Source of the DNA: Synergistetes bacterium HGW-Synergistetes-1
GTDB taxonomy: Bacteria; Synergistota; Synergistia; Synergistales; Synergistaceae
Assembly: GCA_002839185.1 (NCBI GenBank)
Contig: PGXO01000002.1
Span: forward strand, 124,001-188,000
DNA length: 64,000 nt
Reading direction: 5' to 3'
Of this stretch, positions 24,683 to 33,520 are shown piece by piece (positions within the stretch are counted from its first letter, which is position 1; every line of letters starts with the position of its first letter). The notes under the pieces were generated by a model. It was not told the DNA's origin and searched no databases. It saw only the letters and a program-made list of their open reading frames with translations. A program made the position numbers and the translations under genes.

Positions 24683-26869
24683 TTAAGGAAGAGGGCCGTT
24701 CCACCACATAGGTATGCCTATAGAGTAACCAAATGTTAACTCTCCGCTCTGGTCATAAATCAACATTACTCGTGAGCTGAAATTAGTCATAGGAGCCGAT
24801 AATGCTATCCCGGCTTCCCACCAGCTGTTTTCATTGCTCCATTCCCTCATTACCTGTCCGAAGTTTCCGAATATCTCCAGGTTTATTCCGCCCCACCATG
24901 ACTTTGTTATAGTCTTTGCTGCCCCCAGGTGAAGCCAGTATGCCTGATCTCCCATCAACGGATGGGCCGCCAGGCTGAAAAGCTCTTCGTTTGTCCCCAG
25001 AGTTGCCGCGTATGCAGGATTGTCTACATCTCCTGTCTTGAGTCCCCCGGAAAGTACGACATTCCATGTCGGCCAAATGGGAAGGTAGGTATGGAACCGC
25101 GTGTGTGTTATGGTTGTCTCCCCGTTCGGGAACCATATGTCCGAATTGATGGAAAATCCCTTGGTGGGAAGAACGGGGTCATCGAGGTTGTTGAATGTGA
25201 AGCTTATGTAAGGCCCGTCAATCGTTCCGTTGTCGAGTAATTCGACCCTCTCGATCGCGTAGCCCAGTCCTATCCGGGAGTTTCTGCTGATATCCTTGTA
25301 CCATGCGATCCTTGCCGTGTAGCGTTCAAGCTCGAATGCAGCAGCATTTGCCGGCACAAGGCCTTCTTCTCGGGCAGAAATTACAAAACCGAACTGTGTG
25401 TCACGTTCTGTCTTCGGGGTGAAGTACCTGAGCATTCCTCCCCACTTTGATCCGAACCTGTATTCCGCAGATCCTACGTCTCCCTCGGAGAAGATGTCAC
25501 GCATCTGCGCACTCAGCGACAGCCAGTTATCAGGGTAAATGTTGCTCGCATATCCACTGAGTCCGAATTCATATTTGGATGGTCGCTCGATAGAAAAAAC
25601 TACGGCGGCAGTATTTTCTGTAAGGGTCTGGGCACGCCCCTCGACCGAAACGAAATCATCTCCTGTAGAAAGAATTTTAACGGCATCGGCTACTTTTTCC
25701 ATATCAAGAGGCTCGCCTATCCATTCATCATATTTCCCGTGAAGGATCTTTGCCATCCTCTCCGGGATACCTTCAAATCTTATTTCGGTTACAGTCGGTT
25801 TCACTGTGGAAGGCGGGTCTACATGGCTGAACTCACAGTACGTTTTATCCGGTTCGCATGAGATGTTTTGAAGCTGTTCGACCATTGGTTCCGCAGCTAC
25901 GATGCCTCGTGCGATGATCTCATCGTACCCATCTGATTGCAGTACTCCGAAATCTTTCACCTTAGGAGCTATGACAAGGTCTGCAGCCGCTGCGTTTGCC
26001 CTGACCTGATGTATCATGAGTATCTCAATTGTCTGAGCCATAACTTCCACCATTGAACGCAGATTTTCTCGTTTTTTTCTGATCTTTTCCGGAGAAAGGT
26101 TGACAGCTACGATAGGGTGGCCAGGAAACAATTTTTTTGCTTCCAGTACAGGCAGATTGGCTCTCAGCCCACCGTCAACCAGAAGTCTGCCGTTCATCTC
26201 CCATGGTTCGAATATGCCGGGGATAGAAACTGAAGCGCGCAGCGCAGATGCCAGGTTTCCATCTCTGAGGACAACTGTTTCACCTGTTTCAAGGTCTGTT
26301 GCTATCGCCGCGAATGGTATAGACAGCAGGTTGAAGTCAGTTACTGTGACCCGAGCCGTCATTTCATTCAGGAAAGCGTACAGCCCCTTTGCGCGGAGCA
26401 TACCCCTGCTGCTTCTGGGTTTTTTTTGCCCGTCCATGTAGACGTTGAAGATCGAGGAACCGCTGGAAGGAGGTTTGTTGTAATTGACGTCTTTCACTTC
26501 TGCCGATGATCTGTTGGAGATTATTTCCATTAGATCAAGTCCGGAAATTATCTCCCTCATCTCCTCAGCGTTATATCCTGAAGCATAAAGACCTCCTATT
26601 ACAGCTCCCATACTGGTGCCCACTATGGCGGCAATCGGGATGTTTTCACGTTCGAGGACTTCGAGCACGCCAATGTGAGCCAGACCTTTGGTTCCGCCCC
26701 CCGAAAGCACCAGTACTATTCCCTCCTTGTGAGGGAACCCCCACTCATCAAAGTGCTTTTGTGCTTCCTGAATGGCCTCGGAGGGTGAGGCCAGTGCAAG
26801 AGCAGACATAGGGTGGACAATAAAAAATAAAGATAATATGAAAGCAAGCAACTTGAGGTGTTTCCTCAT
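24683..26869 (-). CDS. patatin-like phospholipase with POTRA and beta-barrel (type Vd autotransporter-like)
   Basis: 728 residues. A signal peptide (about 1-27) leads into a patatin domain with the oxyanion loop GGGTKG at 57-62, nucleophile Ser86 in GTSMG and the catalytic Asp in VDGGLRANLP. A POTRA-like segment (TVTEIRFEGIPERMAK) and a long C-terminal part with alternating strands follow, as in BamA/PlpD barrels. It is likely an outer-membrane protein that exposes or releases a lipase. Its presence supports a diderm cell. ATG 26869 was chosen because GGAGG is 8 bases away; an ATG five codons earlier overlaps that site. The gene is single and ends convergent to the YitT gene. Confidence 0.88.
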   Translation of the reverse strand: MRKHLKLLAFILSLFFIVHPMSALALASPSEAIQEAQKHFDEWGFPHKEGIVLVLSGGGTKGLAHIGVLEVLERENIPIAAIVGTSMGAVIGGLYASGYNAEEMREIISGLDLMEIISNRSSAEVKDVNYNKPPSSGSSIFNVYMDGQKKPRSSRGMLRAKGLYAFLNEMTARVTVTDFNLLSIPFAAIATDLETGETVVLRDGNLASALRASVSIPGIFEPWEMNGRLLVDGGLRANLPVLEAKKLFPGHPIVAVNLSPEKIRKKRENLRSMVEVMAQTIEILMIHQVRANAAAADLVIAPKVKDFGVLQSDGYDEIIARGIVAAEPMVEQLQNISCEPDKTYCEFSHVDPPSTVKPTVTEIRFEGIPERMAKILHGKYDEWIGEPLDMEKVADAVKILSTGDDFVSVEGRAQTLTENTAAVVFSIERPSKYEFGLSGYASNIYPDNWLSLSAQMRDIFSEGDVGSAEYRFGSKWGGMLRYFTPKTERDTQFGFVISAREEGLVPANAAAFELERYTARIAWYKDISRNSRIGLGYAIERVELLDNGTIDGPYISFTFNNLDDPVLPTKGFSINSDIWFPNGETTITHTRFHTYLPIWPTWNVVLSGGLKTGDVDNPAYAATLGTNEELFSLAAHPLMGDQAYWLHLGAAKTITKSWWGGINLEIFGNFGQVMREWSNENSWWEAGIALSAPMTNFSSRVMLIYDQSGELTFGYSIGIPMWWNGPLP

Positions 26870-27117
26870 TGTATTTTCCTCCATCTCTGCTTAAGAATAT
26901 TTTATCCTCTCAAACAGGATATGCATCTTGCACAACATTAGCGTCGTTGTATCGGCCTTGTTTGTGCTCACGCAATGATGACATCTTACGTTACATTATA
27001 TAGGATAAGAAGAGACCGTTCTGATGGCAGTCTTAACAAGAATATTATAATGTTGTTTTGCCATATTAAACAACAAATTTTAAAAAGAGCTCTCTTTTTA
27101 TTATCAGGAGGCAAAAT

Positions 27118-28977
27118 ATGAGTGATAAGGGCGGTCCGAGATACAACATCGGAATAGATGTAGGAGGGACTAATACAGACGGTGTCCTATATGACTGCAT
27201 CGAAAAAAAAATAGCAGCTTCAGTGAAAATACCCACAGTACACTCCTCGTATGCTAAAGCAATAGAGAGCTCTCTCAAAGCGCTTATAGGCGACTGCGGT
27301 AATAAAAGCAGCGAGGTGGCCTCTTTAAACATTTCAACTACGGTATCTACAAATGCGCTGCTCGAAGGCAAAGGGGAGCCTTCTAACCTTATTCTGATAG
27401 GTTTTGAGAGGTACCCGCACATAGTATCAGATGTTGAAATGACTATAAAGCCCTTATCATTATTGAAAGTAAGGGGCGGACACACCGGATGGGGAAAAGA
27501 AAGGGACTCTTTTGACCGTGAAGCTGTTGAAAGTTTTGTAAAAAAAAGGACAGGAGAACTTTTTACGGTATCATCCCTTTACTCCCCCAGAAACCCGGAG
27601 CACGAAACAGCTGCCCGAAGGGTACTGCTTTCAAATGGTTCAGGCCATGTGACCTGCAGCCATGAACTCTCATATTCAAAACTGAATTCAGTTAAAAGGA
27701 CAGTGACCGCATATCTCAATACGTCCCTTATACCTGTGGCGAACAGGCTGCTTGATGACATAAATACAGTCGTAAAAAAACATAAATTATCCTGTCCTGT
27801 AATGTTTTTAAGGAGCGACAGCACCTTGGTCCCCTCAGAGTGGTGCAGGAAATTTCCGATAGAAATGATCTACTCCGGCCCGGCTGCGAGTCTCAGGGGA
27901 GCGTCTTTCATTGCAGGAGAGGACAGACAGAGCAGTTTTATCGTTGCAGATATAGGGGGTACCTCTACGGACATAGGTAGGATCGAAAACGGCAGAGCGG
28001 TGTTCAGTGAAGAAGGAGCAAGGATAGGATCTTACAAGACAATGATCCCCTCGCTTGATATTATGAGCGTCGCGCTCGGAGGAGACAGCAAAATAAAATT
28101 TTCTGAAGCAGAAGAGATCACGGTGGGACCGGAAAGGGCTGTGCCTCTCTGCAGGGTTTCTGAGGAGACGGGTATTACTGCCTGTGATGTCATTGGTCGC
28201 CTGATGAAAAGTTTCGCTAATGAAAATGATACGACCGGATTTTTGATAAATGATGGCTGGGATGATCCATCAGGCGATATCGGAGATTTCCCGGGCAATG
28301 CAAAGCCATTGCCATTTATTGCTGAAGATCTCTATCGAGCCGGCCTGGAAAAATGGCTGACAAAAGAATTTTCATACACGCCCACAGATGCATTCAACAC
28401 AATGGGTTTATCTAATGTTGGAGATCTGGAGATATCTAAAACTGCTTCCTATGTGATCGCGAAAAAACACAGGATGGCAAGCTTCGATTTTGCCCGACAA
28501 ATATCTGTGAAAACAAATTCCGTGCTCGAATATTCGATAAAAGATTACGCATGCAGGTGTCAACCTCTGCCAAGGATATACGTTGGAACACCTGCAAAAG
28601 TATTTGTAAAACTAGGGGAAAAGGATGGAATTGATATCACTGTACCTGAAAATTTTGACGTTGCAGGAGCTGCAGGAGCCGCGGTGAGTTCTATGGAATT
28701 TAGCTGCAGTGTGTTCATAATGCACAGCTTTAGTGACGACAGCTTCACTGCGTTCCTTCCCGAAACTACAGTATCCTCTTGTAATTTTCAGGAGCTTTTG
28801 AATGAGGCAGAGGAGGCCGGAAAGAGATATCTCAGCAAACTTGCAGAGAAAATGGGGTATCCTGAAACCAGGATCATCATCGATAAGAACTTCAATTATG
28901 TCGGACCAACTGAAAATATAGTCTCTCTGCTCTCCCTGTCGATGGATTTCCGCGCTCTTGTGGACACTGCACAATAG
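27118..28977 (+). CDS. HyuA-like ASKHA protein (hydantoinase/oxoprolinase family)
   Basis: 619 residues. The hydantoinase-A N-terminal ATPase motifs are present: GIDVGGTNTDGVLYD near 12-26, ISTTVSTNALLEGKG near 72-86, GPAASLRGA and ADIGGTSTDIG in the middle. The usual partner HyuB is absent. It is instead followed by a cobalamin-binding protein and a TRAP-type binding protein. HyuA-like proteins use ATP to open lactam rings, but related ASKHA proteins reactivate B12 enzymes, so either role is open. AGGAGG lies before the ATG; the gap to the next gene is 212 bases, with a weak TCCCGG/CCGGGA hairpin at 28984-29003. Confidence 0.82.
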   Translation: MSDKGGPRYNIGIDVGGTNTDGVLYDCIEKKIAASVKIPTVHSSYAKAIESSLKALIGDCGNKSSEVASLNISTTVSTNALLEGKGEPSNLILIGFERYPHIVSDVEMTIKPLSLLKVRGGHTGWGKERDSFDREAVESFVKKRTGELFTVSSLYSPRNPEHETAARRVLLSNGSGHVTCSHELSYSKLNSVKRTVTAYLNTSLIPVANRLLDDINTVVKKHKLSCPVMFLRSDSTLVPSEWCRKFPIEMIYSGPAASLRGASFIAGEDRQSSFIVADIGGTSTDIGRIENGRAVFSEEGARIGSYKTMIPSLDIMSVALGGDSKIKFSEAEEITVGPERAVPLCRVSEETGITACDVIGRLMKSFANENDTTGFLINDGWDDPSGDIGDFPGNAKPLPFIAEDLYRAGLEKWLTKEFSYTPTDAFNTMGLSNVGDLEISKTASYVIAKKHRMASFDFARQISVKTNSVLEYSIKDYACRCQPLPRIYVGTPAKVFVKLGEKDGIDITVPENFDVAGAAGAAVSSMEFSCSVFIMHSFSDDSFTAFLPETTVSSCNFQELLNEAEEAGKRYLSKLAEKMGYPETRIIIDKNFNYVGPTENIVSLLSLSMDFRALVDTAQ

Positions 28978-29189
28978 TTTGACCTCCCGGTTGTTTCTCC
29001 GGGATAAATGTAATTTACTTTGTGCTGAATGCATAAAAAAATAGCTTGTTCAAGTTGATCTTTTATGTAGAGGATACAATGACTATATTTAATCATTGAG
29101 CTAATATCTCTTTAAGATATGAATATTACGGATTAATGAAGATACTAATAACCATATTAATTTAAGTTTGATGGATGGAGATAATCATA

Positions 29190-30962
29190 ATGATCGGACA
29201 GAGAAAAAAGATAAAAGAGCTATTATATTCGGCTAAACTTCCAAAGATGGAGACAGTGCTTTGCGAATCGAAAGAGATCGCTTCCTCTATCAAGATCGGC
29301 CGCTCTTCGTTCATGGAAAAATATGGAGTCTCTTCCGAGCTTGAATATAAACGCAGAAGCATTAAAGACGGACATATCATGTTTCATGCGCACATCGGCA
29401 TGAATACATGGCATGAGACAGCTTACAGCCTTAAAGCCGCCTATGATTTTGCTGAAACCAACGGTTTCATTATTGACAGGGCGGGAATTTGCCTTGACAG
29501 AAGAATGTCCCTTCCTAAAGATCTGAGAAAATCCGCTCCTCAGGAAAGCGGTCCATATCTTGAGACTCAGGAAGACTGGATGCAGGTGGGACAGGCTGCC
29601 CCTATCCAGGCACATATGGGAGATTTCATAATAGGTTTTCCTGCCTCGACAGAAAACACAGTCTCTGCTTTGCAGGCAGGTGTAACGACGATAGGAAACC
29701 TGTCCCAGTTTTTTGCCCATGAGGCTCCTATGTGGAGGCGCAAAGATCTGACTACGATCGAGACAGTCAAGGCCATTGGCATAATGGGTTTCCTTCGCGA
29801 CAAAGGGACACTTATGCATTCGTATCTGGACGATGGTTTTGGGGCGCTATTTCTTGATTGCAGCACAAGCGCCGCATGGGCCTACCTTGAAAAGTACATT
29901 GTCGAAGATCTCCTTGGTGCAAAACTTGCACATTGCGTTGGAGGCCTTGTTTCTGACCCGATCAAGCGTTCGGGGTGGATCTTTGCACTGGATGAAATAC
30001 ATGATCACGATTGTATCGGGTCGATGTTTTACGGAGATACGATATCGTCACACAGCGATCCTGAAAAAAACCGTGCTCTGACGGCAGAGTACCTTCTTTG
30101 GGACATTATGACACAGATCGAATGTCCGACAGGACACGCAGTTTTGCCCGTTCCTTTCACTGAAGCTCAGAGAGCGCCATCGCTCGAAGAGATCTGCGAG
30201 GTACAGCTGTGGGGAAGAGAAATCGAAAAAATTGCGGTAAAAATGCACCCGCACTTTGATTTCAGCGAACCCAAGAAGTTTGCTGCATCAATATGCAAGA
30301 AAGGCAGAAGGATATTTAACGACGCTCTTTCTTATCTTGAAGAATGCGGTGTCGATACGAAAAACGCGGTCGAAATGCTTTATGTGCTCAAGTCCCTTGG
30401 ACCGAGAGTCTTTGAAGATACGCTCAATCCATCTGCAAAAAATGGTAGTGCTCCTGCAGGAGAGTCATTGGCTATACCAAATGATATTTTTACGAAGACT
30501 CTCGAGCAGGTCGATATATGGACTCCATATTTTAGAAGCAGCGAAGTTAAGGAGAAGCTCACTGGACGCAGGGTGCTTCTTGCATCGACCGATGTGCACG
30601 AACATGGCCTTTTGCTGATCGATAAACTGCTGCAGCAGGCAGGGTGCTTGATCGTTAACATCGGCGCGGAAAGGAATCCGGACGAGGTTGTTCTTGCCGG
30701 AGTCCAGTCAGATGCGGAAATTATTTTTATCAGCACACACAACGGCATGGCACTAGAATATGCAAGGAACGTGCTGGATGAGATGGAGGAGCAGAACGTC
30801 TCCATTCCGATATGCATGGGAGGGGTTTTAAACCAGAATACGGAAGAGGGCACTCTCCCTATTGATGTTTCCTCAGATCTTGAGAGATTGGGAATAGGGA
30901 CGGTTAGTGATCTCACGCTCTTGCCAGAGTGTGCAGTTTCCCTTCTGAACTTCAGGCAATAA
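29190..30962 (+). CDS. cobalamin-dependent enzyme of unknown reaction (B12-binding C-terminal domain)
   Basis: 590 residues in two parts. The last 130 residues are a B12-binding domain: GRRVLLASTDVHEHG contains D468-x-H470-x-x-G473, the base-off/His-on signature seen in mutases and methionine synthase. Residues about 60-430 are a large region with many His (HAHIG, IQAHMGDF, HDHD and KMHPHFDF) that may form a barrel similar to glutamate mutase epsilon or aminomutase subunits; I could not match it safely. ATG 29190 was chosen because GGAG lies 9 bases before it. The gene sits between an ASKHA protein and a TRAP binding protein 48 bases downstream, so it probably works on the imported compound. 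Confidence 0.75.
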   Translation: MIGQRKKIKELLYSAKLPKMETVLCESKEIASSIKIGRSSFMEKYGVSSELEYKRRSIKDGHIMFHAHIGMNTWHETAYSLKAAYDFAETNGFIIDRAGICLDRRMSLPKDLRKSAPQESGPYLETQEDWMQVGQAAPIQAHMGDFIIGFPASTENTVSALQAGVTTIGNLSQFFAHEAPMWRRKDLTTIETVKAIGIMGFLRDKGTLMHSYLDDGFGALFLDCSTSAAWAYLEKYIVEDLLGAKLAHCVGGLVSDPIKRSGWIFALDEIHDHDCIGSMFYGDTISSHSDPEKNRALTAEYLLWDIMTQIECPTGHAVLPVPFTEAQRAPSLEEICEVQLWGREIEKIAVKMHPHFDFSEPKKFAASICKKGRRIFNDALSYLEECGVDTKNAVEMLYVLKSLGPRVFEDTLNPSAKNGSAPAGESLAIPNDIFTKTLEQVDIWTPYFRSSEVKEKLTGRRVLLASTDVHEHGLLLIDKLLQQAGCLIVNIGAERNPDEVVLAGVQSDAEIIFISTHNGMALEYARNVLDEMEEQNVSIPICMGGVLNQNTEEGTLPIDVSSDLERLGIGTVSDLTLLPECAVSLLNFRQ

Positions 30963-31010
30963 TATGGTTTTTGCAGCAAGATGAAATCAAAAAAATTGGG
31001 AGTGGTAGGG

Positions 31011-32048
31011 ATGACAATGACAAAACGTTTAATTATGTTTTCTTTAGTATCTGTTTTTTGTGCGGTCTCTTTAATTAGTATGGTACAGTCTGCGGCAGCA
31101 GCGCCGTTAGTCCTTAAATTTGCGGGACAGAACCCCCCGGAACATTTTGCGACAACTTCGATGAACGACATAGCAAAAGAAGTTGCTCAGAAGACCAACA
31201 ACAGGGTACAGATCAAGGTTTTCCCTGCCAACCAACTGGGTGATTACTCACTGGTTTATGAGGAACTTATAAGAGGAACGGTCGAAATGGCAATGATATC
31301 TTTCCCGAGCCAGTTCGACAACAGGATGGACCTGATATATGTTCAGGGATACACAAGCAGCTATGAGCAGGTCGCTAAAGTTTACGACCCCAACGGATGG
31401 TTCTTCAAAAAAATGGATGAATTCAATTCCAACCTGGGAGTTAAGCTCTTGGGGATGTATCTTGAAGGCATGGTGGGCATAGGGACTGTCAAGCCAATGA
31501 GGGATCCTTTGAATCCGAAGGTAGACAAAGGAGTGCTTCTTCGTATCCCAAACATGGATGTATTCAAGACAGCGCTCGAAGGTGCTAAATTCCGCACGAT
31601 CTCGATACCCTTCGCAGATGTTTATCAGGCAATGCAGACAGGCGTTTGCGACGGTGATACGGGATATTCGATCGTTGCAGCCTACACGACCTTCGGTGAT
31701 GTTATAAAACATTGGTACAACTTCAACAAAAACACTGAGTGCCTTGGCGTAATGGTCAGCGACAAAGTATGGAAGAAGCTCTCCCCTGAAGACCGTAAAG
31801 TCCTTCAGCAGGCTGTGAATAAACAGGCTGCACTGAGCATCACGAACGCAAAGGCTAACGACCAGAAGTACCTTGAACTCATGAAAAAGAAAGGGGTACA
31901 GGTACACATGTATACCCCTAAAGAACTGAAACCTATGATGGATGCCTTCGCGGCCACATGGAGCCAGCTTAACCAGAGCAAGGGCAAGGACCTTATGGAT
32001 GAATTTAAGAAAGAAATGAAGAAGATCTCGGACGAAATAGCTAAGTAA
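31011..32048 (+). CDS. TRAP-type solute-binding protein (DctP family), orphan
   Basis: 345 residues. A signal peptide (about 1-28, ending SAAAA) is followed by the DctP fold: LKFAGQNPPEHFATTSM, VFPANQLGDY, and the LRIPNMDVFKTALEGAKF region that carries the arginine binding the substrate carboxylate. It would capture an organic or amino acid outside the cell membrane. The membrane partners DctQ and DctM are not adjacent. ATG 31011 was chosen because GGGAG lies 8 bases upstream; an earlier ATG at 30981 has no site. It ends a probable operon with the HyuA-like and B12 genes. Confidence 0.9.
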   Translation: MTMTKRLIMFSLVSVFCAVSLISMVQSAAAAPLVLKFAGQNPPEHFATTSMNDIAKEVAQKTNNRVQIKVFPANQLGDYSLVYEELIRGTVEMAMISFPSQFDNRMDLIYVQGYTSSYEQVAKVYDPNGWFFKKMDEFNSNLGVKLLGMYLEGMVGIGTVKPMRDPLNPKVDKGVLLRIPNMDVFKTALEGAKFRTISIPFADVYQAMQTGVCDGDTGYSIVAAYTTFGDVIKHWYNFNKNTECLGVMVSDKVWKKLSPEDRKVLQQAVNKQAALSITNAKANDQKYLELMKKKGVQVHMYTPKELKPMMDAFAATWSQLNQSKGKDLMDEFKKEMKKISDEIAK

Positions 32049-32088
32049 ACAGCCTCCCAACGGCTTTTTTACACCACATATCCGGGAC

Positions 32089-32129
32089 AGGAAGAGCCTC
32101 TGCAGCTAAACAATGCGGAGGCTCTTCCT
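32089..32129. terminator. hairpin between convergent genes
   Basis: AGGAAGAGCCTC (32089-32100) pairs with GAGGCTCTTCCT (32118-32129). It lies between the TRAP binding-protein gene and the end of the PucR/CdaR-type regulator gene. A smaller AGCC/GGCT hairpin with a T6 run stands at about 32051-32070. Confidence 0.7.
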
Positions 32130-32162
32130 CTATTGCGTCTTAAGAGCTCATTTAACGCAAGA

Positions 32163-33413
32163 TCATTGTTCCTGTTTTTTCCCTCCGGAGACGCCCAGTT
32201 TTTTCATAAGAAGGACAAGGTAAAATGAAATGACTTCTTCAAAGTTTTCGATAGATATGTTGAATTTTTCTTCTACTTTGGCAAGCCTGTAAGCAAGAGT
32301 GTTTCTATGGAGGTGGAGTTTTTCCGCAGCCCTCTGTTTGCTGAAGAAGCATTCGCAGTATGTGGAGAATGTTTCGAGAAGATCTGTCGTGTCGTTTTCT
32401 TCATGGTATTCTGCCATTTTTTTTTCAAGATATTTTAAGGAATAATGAGGATTTACTGATAGCAGAAGGTGCTCAAGCAGCATTTCATTAAAGGAATAGA
32501 CTCCCGGAGGCATAGCTAATTTTTCTGCTACTGAGACCACTTCCCACGCGTTGCTGTAAGCAAAGGGCATTTCATAAAGATTTTGTGCAGGATGTCCGAT
32601 CCCGATGATCGTCTCAATGGAAGCGTCCTTAAGTTTATCCCAAATTTCCTTCGAAAGTTCTTTCGCTCGGTCGAGTTCAGCCAAAAGCAGTTCTTCCTCA
32701 ATGCTTTCCAGCTTCCAGAATATTACGAATCTGTCCCTCGATACCGAAGCGATAATATTTTGAGGATCCGGAAAGATTTCCCTCAGTATCTCTATTACCC
32801 TGGAATGTGTAGCGCCATAATCTATTTCATCAGAAATGGGGTCGGAGTTGCTTTTGTATGATAGTCGGACAGGGTTCTTTTTAAAGCCAAGCCCCCTGAA
32901 ATTTGAGAAGAAAATTGCGATTGCTCCCCTGGGGACATCTAGCTGGATACCAAGCCTATCTGCCCTTTCCGGGAGTTTCGAAAGATCATCCCTTCTGGGA
33001 TCGAAGGAGCTTATGTCATTGACCAGCTCGTCGATCTTACTCTGTGATGATCGAAGCGATGGTGAGTATATCTTTTCCCGTAGCATGCTTTCGATCTGGT
33101 TTTTCAGCAGTGTGGAAAACTGAAGGACTATTTCAGGTTCACCGGCGATCGCCGCCGTTCCTATCACCTGGCCATTGAAGAAAATAGGAAATGTAGATCC
33201 CGGGTACCATACCCCAAGCTTTCGCGCTGCGTCTTCATCGTCGAAACTCATTTTTTTATATTTTATGCATGGCAAAGAGGGCGGATGAAATTCACCCAGT
33301 CTTTCCTTTGCCGGGGCACCGATAATTATTCCGTTGATATCAGTAATTATAATGCTCCTGCCCATCAATCCGCTGAGGTATTCAGAAATTTCCTGGGCGT
33401 ATTTTTCCAGCAT
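32163..33413 (-). CDS. CdaR/PucR-type transcription regulator
   Basis: 416 residues. The N-terminal part (residues 1-130, AQEISEYLSGLMGRSIIITD and GVWYPGSTFPIFFNGQVIGTA) is the sugar-diacid recognition domain, the middle is a GGDEF-like degenerate region, and the C-terminal 60 residues hold the PucR-type helix-turn-helix (AAEKLHLHRNTLAYRLAKVE). Such regulators sense hydroxy acids, glycerate or purine-derived compounds. ATG 33413 follows AGGAGG at 8 bases. It lies downstream of two nucleoside-type permease genes on the same strand and faces the end of the HyuA-B12-TRAP operon, so it could control either. Confidence 0.87.
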   Translation of the reverse strand: MLEKYAQEISEYLSGLMGRSIIITDINGIIIGAPAKERLGEFHPPSLPCIKYKKMSFDDEDAARKLGVWYPGSTFPIFFNGQVIGTAAIAGEPEIVLQFSTLLKNQIESMLREKIYSPSLRSSQSKIDELVNDISSFDPRRDDLSKLPERADRLGIQLDVPRGAIAIFFSNFRGLGFKKNPVRLSYKSNSDPISDEIDYGATHSRVIEILREIFPDPQNIIASVSRDRFVIFWKLESIEEELLLAELDRAKELSKEIWDKLKDASIETIIGIGHPAQNLYEMPFAYSNAWEVVSVAEKLAMPPGVYSFNEMLLEHLLLSVNPHYSLKYLEKKMAEYHEENDTTDLLETFSTYCECFFSKQRAAEKLHLHRNTLAYRLAKVEEKFNISIENFEEVISFYLVLLMKKLGVSGGKKQEQ

Positions 33414-33520
33414 GACCCACACCTCCTCTGGCCGTACTCGAATCCCGGATTATAAAATAAAAAGACTGAAAATCATTTTTCAGTGATAAGCCGCTAAATT
33501 CAGTTATAAAATTTGCAGGG

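Noticed and set aside
28978-29189. Cobalamin riboswitch before the B12 enzyme gene
   Set aside because: The 212-base gap is AT-rich and I could not find a B12-box-like sequence or the expected multi-stem layout; only a six-pair hairpin is visible.
31248-32060. 270-codon frame antisense to the TRAP binding protein
   Set aside because: The sense strand has signal peptide and DctP motifs; the antisense frame is rich in His, Phe and Cys without pattern.
30963-33413. A complete TRAP transporter operon
   Set aside because: Only the binding protein is present; the next gene is a regulator on the other strand and no DctQ or DctM frame exists.
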